Below, piece by piece: positions 17,078 to 25,900 of a stretch of 64,000 nt of DNA. Below the pieces are notes generated by a model. That model ran no database searches. It was not told the DNA's origin and saw nothing but the letters and a program-made list of their open reading frames with translations. The translations under genes were made by a program, and so were the position numbers. Each line of letters starts with the position of its first letter. Position 1 is the first letter of the stretch. The DNA lies in the NCBI GenBank assembly GCA_965229095.1, contig OZ245855.1, forward strand, positions 3,038,001 through 3,102,000, read 5' to 3'. Source of the DNA: Taibaiella sp965229095 (GTDB lineage Bacteria > Bacteroidota > Bacteroidia > Chitinophagales > Chitinophagaceae).

Positions 17078-17464
17078 TTAGAAAGCCTCATTCTCTTTAT
17101 TCCACGCTACCGGCTGGCCAAATTGAAGCAAGTAACCGTTATTATCGAAGACAGCAAATTCGCGCATGCCGTAAGGAAAAGTTTCGGGCGCATAACAGAC
17201 TTCTGCCTTACCTGCAAATGCTGCCCAAAGCTCATCCACACCTTCTTCCAGCAGGAAGTAGAGCGAACCGGTAAATACAGGCCGGTCAAAAGGCTCGTTT
17301 TCCAGGGGCAGCGCGGCCATAAGCGCTACTTTGTCACGCTGGAAAGCGGCCCAGCCCCACTCTTCGTTGTATTCGGCACAGGTAAAGCCAAGCTGTTCGT
17401 AGAAAGCAATTGTTTCCGGCAGTTGCCGTGTCCGGATTATAGGACGTATCTCTTTCAGTTGCAT
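17078..17464 (-). CDS. VOC (glyoxalase/bleomycin-resistance) superfamily protein
   Basis: 128 residues from the ATG at 17464; an upstream extension of 34 residues is not family-like. The single betaalphabetabetabeta module pair has ETIAFYEQLGF near the start, then GSLYFLLEEGVDELW and FAVFDNNGYLLQFGQP at the end. This is typical of small cytosolic VOC proteins. Metal ligands are not certain. Such proteins range from dioxygenases to drug-binding resistance proteins, so the function is left open. Confidence 0.78.
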   Translation of the reverse strand: MQLKEIRPIIRTRQLPETIAFYEQLGFTCAEYNEEWGWAAFQRDKVALMAALPLENEPFDRPVFTGSLYFLLEEGVDELWAAFAGKAEVCYAPETFPYGMREFAVFDNNGYLLQFGQPVAWNKENEAF

Positions 17465-17580
17465 AGTTGATAAATGAGTTAGCTGCCTTATTAAAAAAGC
17501 TAATGATTGCCTGTTATGGTACCGTGAACGGCAATGTGTATTGCCCGGCAATAGACCATTTGACAAATAGCCATTGAAAA

Positions 17581-17955
17581 TTACTTCTTTATTTTCTTGT
17601 ACTTCAATTCTACCGGCACCACGCCATCATCAATCATGCCTAATTTACGGGCGGCTTTCCGGCTCAGGTCTATCACACGCCCATCCACAAAAGGCCCCCG
17701 GTCGTTGATCCGCACTTTCACGGTCTTCCCGTTCCTGAGGTTTTTCACCCGCACTTTGGTACCGAAAGGCAAGGTACGGTGCGCTGCCGTCAGCTTCCGC
17801 TGCCTGAAAGTTTCCCCATTGGAAGTTTGTCTTCCCTGGAAAAAATCGGCATAAAAAGAGGCCTTGCCTTTTTCTGCGATTTTGGGAGTACAGGAAGTTA
17901 CAAGCGCTGAAAGCAGCAGCAGGCCGGTCATTTTGTACAAGGATTCCATAGCCAT
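17581..17955 (-). CDS. rlpA: RlpA-like septal ring lipoprotein (double-psi beta-barrel)
   Basis: 124 residues. The lipobox LVTSC puts the lipidated cysteine at residue 22. The rest is one double-psi beta-barrel: GKASFYADFFQGRQTSNGE, AHRTLPFGTKVRV, INDRGPFVDGRVIDLS. The RGPF and DLS motifs mark the RlpA family, lytic transglycosylases that cleave denuded peptidoglycan. There is no SPOR domain, so it is a minimal form. Confidence 0.88.
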   Translation of the reverse strand: MAMESLYKMTGLLLLSALVTSCTPKIAEKGKASFYADFFQGRQTSNGETFRQRKLTAAHRTLPFGTKVRVKNLRNGKTVKVRINDRGPFVDGRVIDLSRKAARKLGMIDDGVVPVELKYKKIKK

Positions 17956-18157
17956 ACAAAAGAACCTGTTTTTATTGAAATTTCAGACTTCACATTGATT
18001 TCACATTCCTGATTTATACCCCTTCAGGGGCGCAAAATACCTATTTTAGGCCCTGATTCTGACGAATATACGAATGCAGACTTTTCCGCCTCATTCCTCA
18101 TAAAAAAAGTTATGCATGCTTCCAAAAAGCATTGCTAATTTTTTTATAATTAAATAC

Positions 18158-18165
18158 TATCTTTG
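18158..18165 (+). promoter_or_regulatory. -7 promoter box of secDF
   Basis: TATCTTTG matches TAnnTTTG, 43 bp before the secDF ATG. TTG at 18132 could be a -33 element but the spacing of 23 bp is longer than usual. Confidence 0.6.
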
Positions 18166-18208
18166 CCCACTTATAAAAAAAATTTACTAAGATTCTAACA
18201 GATTACCT

Positions 18209-21200
18209 ATGCAGCTTAAAGGAATGGTAAAGTTCTTTACCGCAGCCCTGATCCTATTCTCGTTATGGCGCCTGTCGTTTACTTTCATCGCTCACAACGT
18301 AGATGTCAAAAATAAGGCCAAAGCCGAAAGAATGATTTCTGCTTCCAATCCTGAAGTAAAAGGAAACGACCGCGATGTGCTGATAGACAAAGCGCTGCAA
18401 CACATCAGCGACAGTTTGCGGGATGAAACGGTATTTAACTTCCTCGGTTTGAAATACAACTACAAAGAAGTAAAAGACAAGGAACTGCAATTGGGCCTGG
18501 ATCTGCAGGGCGGTATGAGCGTAACCCTGGAAGTAGGTCTTGACGGACTGGTAGCTTCCATGAGTAATAACCCCAAAGATCCCACCTTACAGAAAGCCAT
18601 TGTGATTGCCGACCAGATGAGGGGCAATACCGATGCTGATTTCGTGGCGCTTTTTGGCAAGGCATTCCAGCAAGTGTCACCCGGTGGCAGGTTGGCGCCT
18701 TTGTTTACCAAAGCCAACCAATCCAAAATCTCGGCAAGCTCTACCAACGAGCAGGTATTGGCTGTCATTCGTAAAGAAGCTAAAGAAGCCGTACAACGTA
18801 CTTACAATGTATTGACCAAACGTATCGATAAATTCGGTGTATCACAGCCCACCATCAACCTCGACGAGGCCAAAGGCATGATCACCGTAGAACTTGCAGG
18901 CGTAAAGAACCCCGAGTCCGTACGTAAAGTATTACAAGCTACCGCCAAGCTGCAATTCTGGGAAGTAGCTACTATCGACGAGATCGGCCAATCATTGGGT
19001 AAAGCCAACGAAGTACTCCGGAACTACCTGAAAGCAGGCGGTGGCAAAGCTGCAACTAAAGACACTGCCGTTGTTGCCCTTAACGATTCTACTGCTAAAA
19101 AAGCTACCGATACCACTAAAGCTGTCGCTGCTGCAAACGCTAAAGATACAGGAAGCCTGAACAGCCTTATCGCCAAGAATGACAGCGGCGCCGGGCAAAA
19201 GGCAGGTGCTGATATCAACGGTAAAAGGGATGAAGATCTCTTCTCTTATCTGCAACCCGCTATCGACCAGCAGGGCCGTACTTACGGCGCTTCTTACATT
19301 GGTATGGTTGCCCGTAAAGACGCCGATAAGTTGATGAGTTACCTGAACATGGACATCGTGAAAAACCAGTTCCCTGCAGGTATCCGGTTTGTTAAAGGAG
19401 ATCCTCCCGGCAAAAAAGAAGGCAAAGAACCTCCTTATGCTATCTATGCGATCAAAACCGTAAACGGAAGCGATAACGCCAAACTGGAAGGTGATCACGT
19501 AAAAAGTGCAAGGTTCGATTACCAGAATGGTAAAGCGGAGATCAGCCTGGAAATGGACGCACAGGGTACTACCATGTGGGCTAAGCTGACCGGTGCCAAT
19601 GTAGGCAAGCCAATCGCCATCACCCTGGATGATTATGTATATTCCGCACCAAACGTTAATGAAAAAATTTCCGGCGGAAGGTCTTCTATCACCGGCGACT
19701 TTACGGCTGCCGAAGGTAACGACCTCGCCAATATCCTGCAAACCGGTAAACTGGATGCTCCTGCAAAAATCGTTCAGGAACAAGTGGTAGGACCTACCCT
19801 GGGACAAGAATCCATCGACGGTGGTATGATGTCTTTCGGTGTGGCTTTCCTCGTGATCTTCCTGCTGATGATCGTTTATTACAGCTCCGGTGGTATCGTC
19901 GCTAACATAGCCCTGATCCTGAATATGCTGTTTACCTTCGGTATCCTGGCCAATATGGGCGCTACGCTCACTATGGCGGGTATTGCGGGTATCGTATTGG
20001 GTATCGGTATGGCTGTGGATACCAACGTAATTATCTTTGAAAGGATCAAGGAAGAACTGGCCCTGGGCGATACGTACCAGGAAGCGGTATCCAAAGGTTA
20101 CAGGCGCTCTTACGCTCCTGTGCTGGATGGTCACATCACGAGCTTGATCACTGCGGTTATCCTCCTGGTATTTGGTCTTGGTCCGATCAGGGGCTTTGCT
20201 ACCACCCAGATCCTTGCCCTGTTGCTGTCGCTGTTCACCGGTATCATGGTTTCCCGCCTGATCACCGATACATACATGAAACGCGGCCGTCACTTTAACT
20301 ACTTTACCAAACTGTCTAAATCCATTTTCCAGAAAGCGCACTTTAAGTTCATCGAAAAACGTAAGATCGCTTATATCTTCTCCGCTATCCTGATCCTGGC
20401 TGGTATCGCTTCTTTCTTCAACGGGTTCAACTATGGTGTTGAATTTGACGGAGGCCGTAGCTACACCGTTAAATTTGATCAGAACCATAAAGAAGGTGAA
20501 GTACGTGAAAAACTGGAGAAATACTTTGCCAAGTATCCTGTAGTAAAAAGGATCGGCAGCGGCAACCAACTGAACATTACCACGGATTACCTCATTACCA
20601 AAACCGGTCGTGAAGTAGAGCAGGAAGTGTTTGAAAAACTGTACACCGGTCTCAAAACCGAGAACCTGATCCCGGCCAATACGGACCTTAATACTTTCAG
20701 CACGAAGTATTTCCAGGGTAAACAAACCGTGTTGCCGACCATCTCCAAAGACCTGAAGACCGGTGCGATCTATGCTACGCTGTTTGCCGTTCTCGCGATC
20801 TTTATTTACATCTTTGTACGTTTCCGTAAATGGCAGTATTCCCTGGGTACTATCGTGGCGATCATCCACGACGTTGCGGTTACGCTTGCTGTATTCTCTT
20901 TCTTCAAGAACATAGTACCGTTCTCCCTGGAGATCGACCAGCACTTTATCGCGGCATTGCTTACCGTTATCGGTTTCTCGATGAACGATACCGTAATCGT
21001 GTTCGACCGTATCCGTGAGTACTTCCGCAAAACGCCGAATGGCAATAAATCGGAAGTAGTGAACCGTGCGATCAACGATACTTTAAGCCGTACGATCATG
21101 ACTTCGCTTACCGTATTCCTGACTGCCGTGATCCTGTTCATCTTCGGTGGTGAAGTACTGCGCGGATTTGCCTTCGCTATGGCGATCGGTGTACTGGCAG

Positions 21201-21319
21201 GTACTTACTCTTCGATCTTCGTAGCCGCCCCTATCCTGGTAGATATGGATAAGAGCGATAGCCTGCGTGTGGAAGAAGACAAAGAAGAAAGAATCAGACA
21301 ACTGAAAGAACAAGCTTAA
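18209..21319 (+). CDS. secDF: Fused SecDF protein translocase subunit
   Basis: 1036 residues. The SecD half has one N-terminal helix, the conserved LQLGLDLQGGMSVTLEV (about 91-107), a large periplasmic domain and five C-terminal helices with GIGMAVDTNVIIFERIKEE. The SecF half starts near residue 710 and repeats the pattern with GVEFDGGRSY and IGFSMNDTVIVFDRIRE (about 920). It uses the proton motive force to pull exported proteins through SecYEG. A low-complexity Ala/Thr/Lys insert at about 283-330 interrupts the first periplasmic domain. The fusion is usual in Bacteroidota. The gene is transcribed alone and feeds the Sec step that T9SS cargo also needs. Confidence 0.97.
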   Translation: MQLKGMVKFFTAALILFSLWRLSFTFIAHNVDVKNKAKAERMISASNPEVKGNDRDVLIDKALQHISDSLRDETVFNFLGLKYNYKEVKDKELQLGLDLQGGMSVTLEVGLDGLVASMSNNPKDPTLQKAIVIADQMRGNTDADFVALFGKAFQQVSPGGRLAPLFTKANQSKISASSTNEQVLAVIRKEAKEAVQRTYNVLTKRIDKFGVSQPTINLDEAKGMITVELAGVKNPESVRKVLQATAKLQFWEVATIDEIGQSLGKANEVLRNYLKAGGGKAATKDTAVVALNDSTAKKATDTTKAVAAANAKDTGSLNSLIAKNDSGAGQKAGADINGKRDEDLFSYLQPAIDQQGRTYGASYIGMVARKDADKLMSYLNMDIVKNQFPAGIRFVKGDPPGKKEGKEPPYAIYAIKTVNGSDNAKLEGDHVKSARFDYQNGKAEISLEMDAQGTTMWAKLTGANVGKPIAITLDDYVYSAPNVNEKISGGRSSITGDFTAAEGNDLANILQTGKLDAPAKIVQEQVVGPTLGQESIDGGMMSFGVAFLVIFLLMIVYYSSGGIVANIALILNMLFTFGILANMGATLTMAGIAGIVLGIGMAVDTNVIIFERIKEELALGDTYQEAVSKGYRRSYAPVLDGHITSLITAVILLVFGLGPIRGFATTQILALLLSLFTGIMVSRLITDTYMKRGRHFNYFTKLSKSIFQKAHFKFIEKRKIAYIFSAILILAGIASFFNGFNYGVEFDGGRSYTVKFDQNHKEGEVREKLEKYFAKYPVVKRIGSGNQLNITTDYLITKTGREVEQEVFEKLYTGLKTENLIPANTDLNTFSTKYFQGKQTVLPTISKDLKTGAIYATLFAVLAIFIYIFVRFRKWQYSLGTIVAIIHDVAVTLAVFSFFKNIVPFSLEIDQHFIAALLTVIGFSMNDTVIVFDRIREYFRKTPNGNKSEVVNRAINDTLSRTIMTSLTVFLTAVILFIFGGEVLRGFAFAMAIGVLAGTYSSIFVAAPILVDMDKSDSLRVEEDKEERIRQLKEQA

Positions 21320-21334
21320 TCTGCTTTATAATCT

Positions 21335-21376
21335 AAAACGATGAAGCCTTCCTCAACGGGAAGGCTTCATCGTTTT
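21335..21376. terminator. Bidirectional terminator between secDF and the aldo/keto reductase gene
   Basis: An 18-bp perfect stem (AAAACGATGAAGCCTTCC and its complement) with a 6-nt loop, ending in TTTT on either strand. Confidence 0.92.
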
Positions 21377-21409
21377 AAGGCAACCGGGTTAATTACGGTA
21401 ATGCAAAGG

Positions 21410-22399
21410 TTAACCGTTTAAGGCCTTCATCATATTCTCGGGATAGCGTGCGCCCGATGGGCCATCAACGAACACACTGTCCAGCGTTATCAATTCTTCC
21501 CCGCTCAGCTTTACGTCAACCGCCCCTGCGTTCTCTTCCAGGTATTTGATCTTTTTAGTGCCGGGAATAGGGAATATATGATCGCCCTGGGCCATCACCC
21601 AGGCCAGTGCCAGTTGTGAGGCCGTCACGCCTTTTGCCCTGGCCATCTGTTCTATCTCTTCTACGAGGTCGAGGTTCTTCTGAAAGTTTTCGCCCTGGAA
21701 CCTTGGTGAGAAGCGGCGGTAATCATCAGCATCGAAATCCTCTATCTTTTTGATCTGCCCGGTAAGAAAACCGCGGCCCAGGGGACTGTAAGGTACAAAT
21801 GCGATGCCCAGTTCCTTACAAGCCTGCAGTACGCCATTTTCCGGGTCGCGTGTCCAGAGGGAATACTCGCTCTGTATAGCGGTAAGCGGATGCACGGCAT
21901 GCGCCTTTCGCAGGGTTTCTTCCGACACCTCGCTGAGGCCTATGCCCCTGATCTTACCTTCCTGTACCAGACCGGCCATGGCGCCTACGGTATCCTCGAT
22001 GGGCGTATCGGGATCACGGCGGTGCAGATAGTACAAGTCGATCACTTCCGTACCCAGGCGTTTTAAGCTGCCTTCCACAGAGGATCGCACATAATCGGGC
22101 TTACCATTGATACCCCGTTTCGTGGGATCATTGGGATCACGTATGATGCCGAATTTAGTGGCCAACGTAATTTTGGCCCGGTGTTGCTTTAGCGCCTTAC
22201 CTACCAGTATTTCGTTGGTAAAAGGGCCGTACATATCGGCAGTATCCCAAAAGGTAATGCCTAGCTCCACGGCCCGGTCCAGCACCTTGAGGCTTTCTTC
22301 ATCGTTGCTGCTGCCATAGAATTCACTCATACCCATGCAGCCCAGCCCCAGCCGAGACGTTCTGATGCCCTGGGAACCCAGTTGATGTTGTTGTATCAT
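21410..22399 (-). CDS. Aldo/keto reductase, AKR13-like
   Basis: 329 residues, a TIM-barrel NADPH-dependent oxidoreductase. The catalytic tetrad is seen as Asp52 and Tyr57 (WDTADMYG), Lys82 (TKFG) and His in DLYYLHRRD. The cofactor motif is in FPIPGTKK. It reduces aldehydes or ketones to alcohols in the cytosol; the natural substrate cannot be told. The closest familiar group is the YakC/perakine-reductase-like set by the GCMGMSEFYG start. Stand-alone gene. Confidence 0.9.
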   Translation of the reverse strand: MIQQHQLGSQGIRTSRLGLGCMGMSEFYGSSNDEESLKVLDRAVELGITFWDTADMYGPFTNEILVGKALKQHRAKITLATKFGIIRDPNDPTKRGINGKPDYVRSSVEGSLKRLGTEVIDLYYLHRRDPDTPIEDTVGAMAGLVQEGKIRGIGLSEVSEETLRKAHAVHPLTAIQSEYSLWTRDPENGVLQACKELGIAFVPYSPLGRGFLTGQIKKIEDFDADDYRRFSPRFQGENFQKNLDLVEEIEQMARAKGVTASQLALAWVMAQGDHIFPIPGTKKIKYLEENAGAVDVKLSGEELITLDSVFVDGPSGARYPENMMKALNG

Positions 22400-22496
22400 A
22401 TTTATCGGGGGAGTTTAGACACTAAAGTTCCGGTATATCCGGCCTCCGGCCTCATTAATTTTTGTTATCGCCTGTACAGTAACAGCTATAACAAAA

Positions 22497-22520
22497 GGCC
22501 CTTCCCGCAAAGGAAGGGCC
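22497..22520 (-). terminator. Terminator of the DUF937-like gene
   Basis: GGCCCTTCC and GGAAGGGCC form a 9-bp stem with a 6-nt loop, followed on the minus strand by TTTTGT. Confidence 0.8.
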
Positions 22521-22551
22521 GGCAGTAGTTATCGTCAAAGGAATCGAAATA

Positions 22552-23091
22552 TTATTTGATCAGCTTGGAAAGATCGTTCAGGTCCACGTCGCCATCGCCG
22601 TCTTTATCAAGCCCCAGTTTGGCGCCGATATTGCTCAGGCTGTCCATAAGACCGCCACCGCCCGCAGCCGGTTGTTGTCCCTGAGCAGCGCCACCACCGG
22701 TAAGGGAAGACAGGAGACCGCCAAGATCAAAGCCTCCGCCACCTTGTTGCTGGCCGCCTTTATTCATCACTTTACCCAATACCATAGGGATCACAGAAGC
22801 AGCGATAGAAGCCGCAGTGCCCTGGTTCAATCCGAATTTTTCCATGATATTACCCATAAAGTTGTTGGAGATCTGCTGTACCGCCGGGTGTGCCGCTACT
22901 TGCTCGTCGCTTTGCGCAGATGCCACCAGGTTATTCAGTTCCCCGGTAGCGGCCAGCCCCTGCAAACCACTGGTGATCGACTGTTGCGCCTCGTTCAGGA
23001 TCGCTTCGTTGTGCTCATTAGGCACTTCGGAATTGTCAACTACAGCCTGCTGTCCGCTTTGCTGTATCAGTTGCATCAATTGCTCTAACAT
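22552..23091 (-). CDS. DUF937-like protein with a C-terminal EF-hand-type calcium loop
   Basis: 179 residues with no signal peptide. The N-terminal ~105 residues are helical and Gln/Ala-rich, resembling DUF937 (ISNNFMGNIMEKFG, AASVIPMVLGKV). A Gly/Gln-rich linker of about 45 residues follows (QQQGGGGFDLGG ... AAGGGGLMD). The end carries DKDGDGDVDLND, a complete 12-residue calcium-binding loop as in EF-hand or dockerin-like repeats. Only one loop is present. Function unknown. A domain of this kind with a calcium loop in the cytosol is unusual unless the protein is exported by another route. Confidence 0.75.
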   Translation of the reverse strand: MLEQLMQLIQQSGQQAVVDNSEVPNEHNEAILNEAQQSITSGLQGLAATGELNNLVASAQSDEQVAAHPAVQQISNNFMGNIMEKFGLNQGTAASIAASVIPMVLGKVMNKGGQQQGGGGFDLGGLLSSLTGGGAAQGQQPAAGGGGLMDSLSNIGAKLGLDKDGDGDVDLNDLSKLIK

Positions 23092-23342
23092 AAGATATGG
23101 ATTAAAGATGAAGAAAATCGGGTTGAACTATCAAGTTGCAAATTTTGTGCCAAATTGTACTATTACCTTTAAGTTACCGATCCGATGCCAGTCCATGCAT
23201 TGTTGCAGTAATTAAAGTTAGGCAACTATCGGCTACCGGGATAACCTGAATTGTTAAAATCGGCAGTACTTCCCGTACCCGGTACTTCTACCCCAATTCA
23301 AAAACGGGTGAAACTACCCGCAAGGCAATGGATCGCAGGTAT

Positions 23343-23350
23343 TAATTTTG
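23343..23350 (+). promoter_or_regulatory. -7 promoter box of the 111-residue protein gene
   Basis: TAATTTTG fits TAnnTTTG and lies 63 bp before the ATG at 23414. It covers the TTG at 23348, so a start there is unlikely. Apart from this box, nothing stands out in the 322-bp gap 23092-23413. Confidence 0.5.
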
Positions 23351-23413
23351 CCCTTGTCTCCGGAAGGCACCAAAACAAAAAACCTTTTTATTATCCACCA
23401 AAACCAACTTACT

Positions 23414-23749
23414 ATGAGCGGCCAAAAAAAATTCATCAACAGGACCAATCAATACGTCAACGTTACTTTATTGATCCGCCAGGGAAACGACATCCACAAG
23501 CAACCACTGGAGCAGACTTTCTCGCTGGAAGCCAATGAAACGAAAAGTGTTACTTACGGCGACAGCTCCAACATTTACCTTAACGGCCTTGTATTCCAAT
23601 GGAAGGACCAGACCACACAGTCTATGTCTACTGATCGCCAGGAGGTAATTGCAACAGGTACCATGCCTACATTCGACGCCGTACTGAATACGCACAGCGT
23701 TATCACCATCAACAGCCTGAAAGGCCTGGACATTTCGGCCGGCAACTAA
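23414..23749 (+). CDS. Small beta-rich protein of unknown function
   Basis: 111 residues, beginning MSGQKKFINRTNQYVNVTLL. I do not recognise it. There is no signal peptide or membrane segment. The pattern of short alternating polar and hydrophobic stretches (YVNVTLLIRQG, SVTYGDSSNIYLNGLVFQW, SVITINSL) suggests a single beta-sandwich. It is monocistronic, with a -7 box upstream and an exceptionally strong terminator 10 bp downstream, consistent with a real, well-expressed gene. Confidence 0.75.
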   Translation: MSGQKKFINRTNQYVNVTLLIRQGNDIHKQPLEQTFSLEANETKSVTYGDSSNIYLNGLVFQWKDQTTQSMSTDRQEVIATGTMPTFDAVLNTHSVITINSLKGLDISAGN

Positions 23750-23758
23750 TGCGCTATA

Positions 23759-23802
23759 GCATCAAAAGAGCGACCGGGATATCCAGGTCGCTCTTTTGAT
23801 GC
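23759..23802. terminator. Bidirectional terminator
   Basis: A 17-bp perfect stem (GCATCAAAAGAGCGACC and its complement) with a 10-nt loop, between the convergent small-protein gene and the ABC-F gene. Confidence 0.92.
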
Positions 23803-23823
23803 CTACTATTTTTACCCAGTAAT

Positions 23824-25734
23824 TTATTCACTCAGCTCCAGCCAGCGCATTTCTTTTTCTTCCAGCAATTGCACGATCTCTGCGATCCGGGCCCCATGCT
23901 TTTGTAAAGTATCGAAGCCCAGGCTGCCGGTGCTCATGTCTTCTTCCAGCCTGGCTTTTTCCTCTTCCAACTGGGGCATTTCTTTTTCCAGTAATTCCAG
24001 CTCTCTTTTTTCTTTAAACGAGAGCTTGCGGCTTTCCTGTTTGGCCTGCGTTGCTGCTGCTGGCGCCGCTGATGTTGTTGCGGCCGGCAAGGCCTCCGAT
24101 AGCTTTGCCTGCTGCTCCGCCTTATAGCGTTCTTCTTCCCTGGCTATGTCCCGGTACTGGGAATAATTGCCGGGAAAATCCCGCACTGCTCCCTCTCCTT
24201 CAAACACGAATAAATGGTCGACAAGCTTATCCATGAAGTAACGGTCGTGCGACACGATGATAAGACATCCCTGGAAATCCAGCAGGAACTCTTCCAGTAT
24301 ATCCAGGGTGGGCAGGTCAAGGTCGTTGGTAGGTTCATCCAGCACCAGGAAGTTGGGGTTGCGGAACAGGATGGACAGCAGTTGCAGCCTTTTCTTTTCA
24401 CCGCCGCTCAGCTTGGAGATATAGGTATATTGCTTTTCGGGAGTAAATAAAAACCGTTGCAGGAATACGGCAGCGCTTACTTTGGTACCATCGGCCAGGG
24501 GAAAAAACTCGGCTATGTTCTTTACATATTCGATCACCCGCAAATCCTCTTTAACCACAAGGCCTTCCTGCGAAAAGTCGCCAAAAACAATAGTATCGCC
24601 TACGTTAATCTTTCCGCTATCGGCAGGTTCCTTGCCCAGCAGCATATTGATGAAAGTAGATTTCCCTGCGCCGTTCTTACCGACTACGCCTACCCTTTCG
24701 CCTCTTTTAAAAGTATAATCAAAGCCCTTCAGTATCGTCTTTTCGCCAAAGGATTTATACACCTTTTTCAGCTCCAGTATCTTGCCACCCAGGCGGGTCA
24801 TTTTCACCTGTAGTTCCAGCTCGGCCTGTTTGATCTTTTGCGAAGCTTTTTCTTTCCAGTCATAAAAAGCATCCTGCCGCGATTTGGATTTGGTGGTCCT
24901 GGCCTTGGGCTGCTTCCGCATCCATTCCAGTTCCTTACGGTACCGGTTACGGGCTTTATCCACGCTGGCCTGCTCGTTCTCGAGTCGTGCGGCTTTCTGC
25001 TCTATATACTTTTCATAATTGCCCCGCGTGATGTACAGTTGCTGGTTGTCTATCTCAATGATCTCGTTACAGATATTATCCAGGAAATAACGATCGTGCG
25101 TCACCAGCAGGAGTGTTACATGCTCCTGGCCCAGGTAATGTTCCAGCCATTCGATCATTTGTACATCGAGATGGTTCGTAGGTTCATCCATAATGAGCAA
25201 GGTATGCCTATGCTCAAAATCCATATCGATCAGCACCTTGGCCAGGGCAATGCGTTTTTTTTGCCCACCGGATAGCGTACCCACTTCCTGCTCGAGGTGG
25301 TGTATGTTCAATTTCCCCAATATCTCTTTCACCTTGGAATCGAAATGCCAGGCATTTAGCTCATCCATTTCCTGCATGGCCTCGGCCAGGACTACCGGAT
25401 CGGGCTCGGTATCGCCTTCCGTCAGCAGCTCGTACCGTTTGATGGCATTAAGCACCGGGTGGTCATGGTCAAAAATATTTTCCAGAATATTGCGTTTATC
25501 ATTAATGGCGGGATTCTGGTCCAGCAGTACTACTTTAACATCCTTGTGCACCCAGACCTTTCCTTCGTCCGGTATTTCGATACCACACAGTATTTTGAGC
25601 AAGGTAGATTTACCGGAGCCGTTGAGTGCTACCAGCGCGATCTTGTCGCCTTCATTCACGTGAAAAGAAAGATCCTCAAACAGAGGCTTGTCTGCATAGG
25701 ATTTGGTAAGGTTTTCTACAGAAAGGTAATGCAT
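23824..25734 (-). CDS. ABC-F family ATPase (Uup/EttA-like)
   Basis: 636 residues from the ATG at 25734. A frame extending 26 residues further runs through the promoter and is rejected. Two ATP-binding cassettes have no membrane domain: first Walker A LNGSGKSTLL (about 38), signature LSGGQKKR and Walker B LLIMDEPTNHLD; second Walker A KNGAGKST (about 350), signature LSGGEKKR and LVLDEPTNDLD. A charged linker joins them, and the last ~80 residues are an Ala-rich hinge and a coiled coil, as in Uup. ABC-F proteins act on the ribosome or, for Uup, on DNA branch intermediates. Antibiotic resistance is possible but not shown. Confidence 0.93.
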   Translation of the reverse strand: MHYLSVENLTKSYADKPLFEDLSFHVNEGDKIALVALNGSGKSTLLKILCGIEIPDEGKVWVHKDVKVVLLDQNPAINDKRNILENIFDHDHPVLNAIKRYELLTEGDTEPDPVVLAEAMQEMDELNAWHFDSKVKEILGKLNIHHLEQEVGTLSGGQKKRIALAKVLIDMDFEHRHTLLIMDEPTNHLDVQMIEWLEHYLGQEHVTLLLVTHDRYFLDNICNEIIEIDNQQLYITRGNYEKYIEQKAARLENEQASVDKARNRYRKELEWMRKQPKARTTKSKSRQDAFYDWKEKASQKIKQAELELQVKMTRLGGKILELKKVYKSFGEKTILKGFDYTFKRGERVGVVGKNGAGKSTFINMLLGKEPADSGKINVGDTIVFGDFSQEGLVVKEDLRVIEYVKNIAEFFPLADGTKVSAAVFLQRFLFTPEKQYTYISKLSGGEKKRLQLLSILFRNPNFLVLDEPTNDLDLPTLDILEEFLLDFQGCLIIVSHDRYFMDKLVDHLFVFEGEGAVRDFPGNYSQYRDIAREEERYKAEQQAKLSEALPAATTSAAPAAATQAKQESRKLSFKEKRELELLEKEMPQLEEEKARLEEDMSTGSLGFDTLQKHGARIAEIVQLLEEKEMRWLELSE

Positions 25735-25738
25735 GGCG

Positions 25739-25746
25739 CAAAGGTA
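25739..25746 (-). promoter_or_regulatory. -7 promoter box of the ABC-F gene, 4 nt from its ATG
   Basis: TACCTTTG on the minus strand, four bases before the start codon. A transcript from here would have almost no 5' leader. Confidence 0.6.
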
Positions 25747-25845
25747 CGTTGAACGGCCGAGAGCTGGATAAATTGCCTTGTGCAGCTGGAAGAAACTCCG
25801 GCACCTGGGCACTTTAAAGGGCCGAACAGGTTAATTAGGATACCC

Positions 25846-25853
25846 TATATTTG
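25846..25853 (+). promoter_or_regulatory. -7 promoter box of the T9SS cargo gene
   Basis: TATATTTG fits TAnnTTTG, 47 bp before the ATG at 25901. Confidence 0.55.
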
Positions 25854-25900
25854 CTTACAGAAACGATAGCCGGAGTATTTATAAGAGAAACCACCGTATT

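Noticed and set aside
18992..20944. A 650-residue open frame on the minus strand within secDF
   Set aside because: It is a shadow of secDF; the protein has no coherent domains, while the plus frame gives a full SecDF with all motifs.
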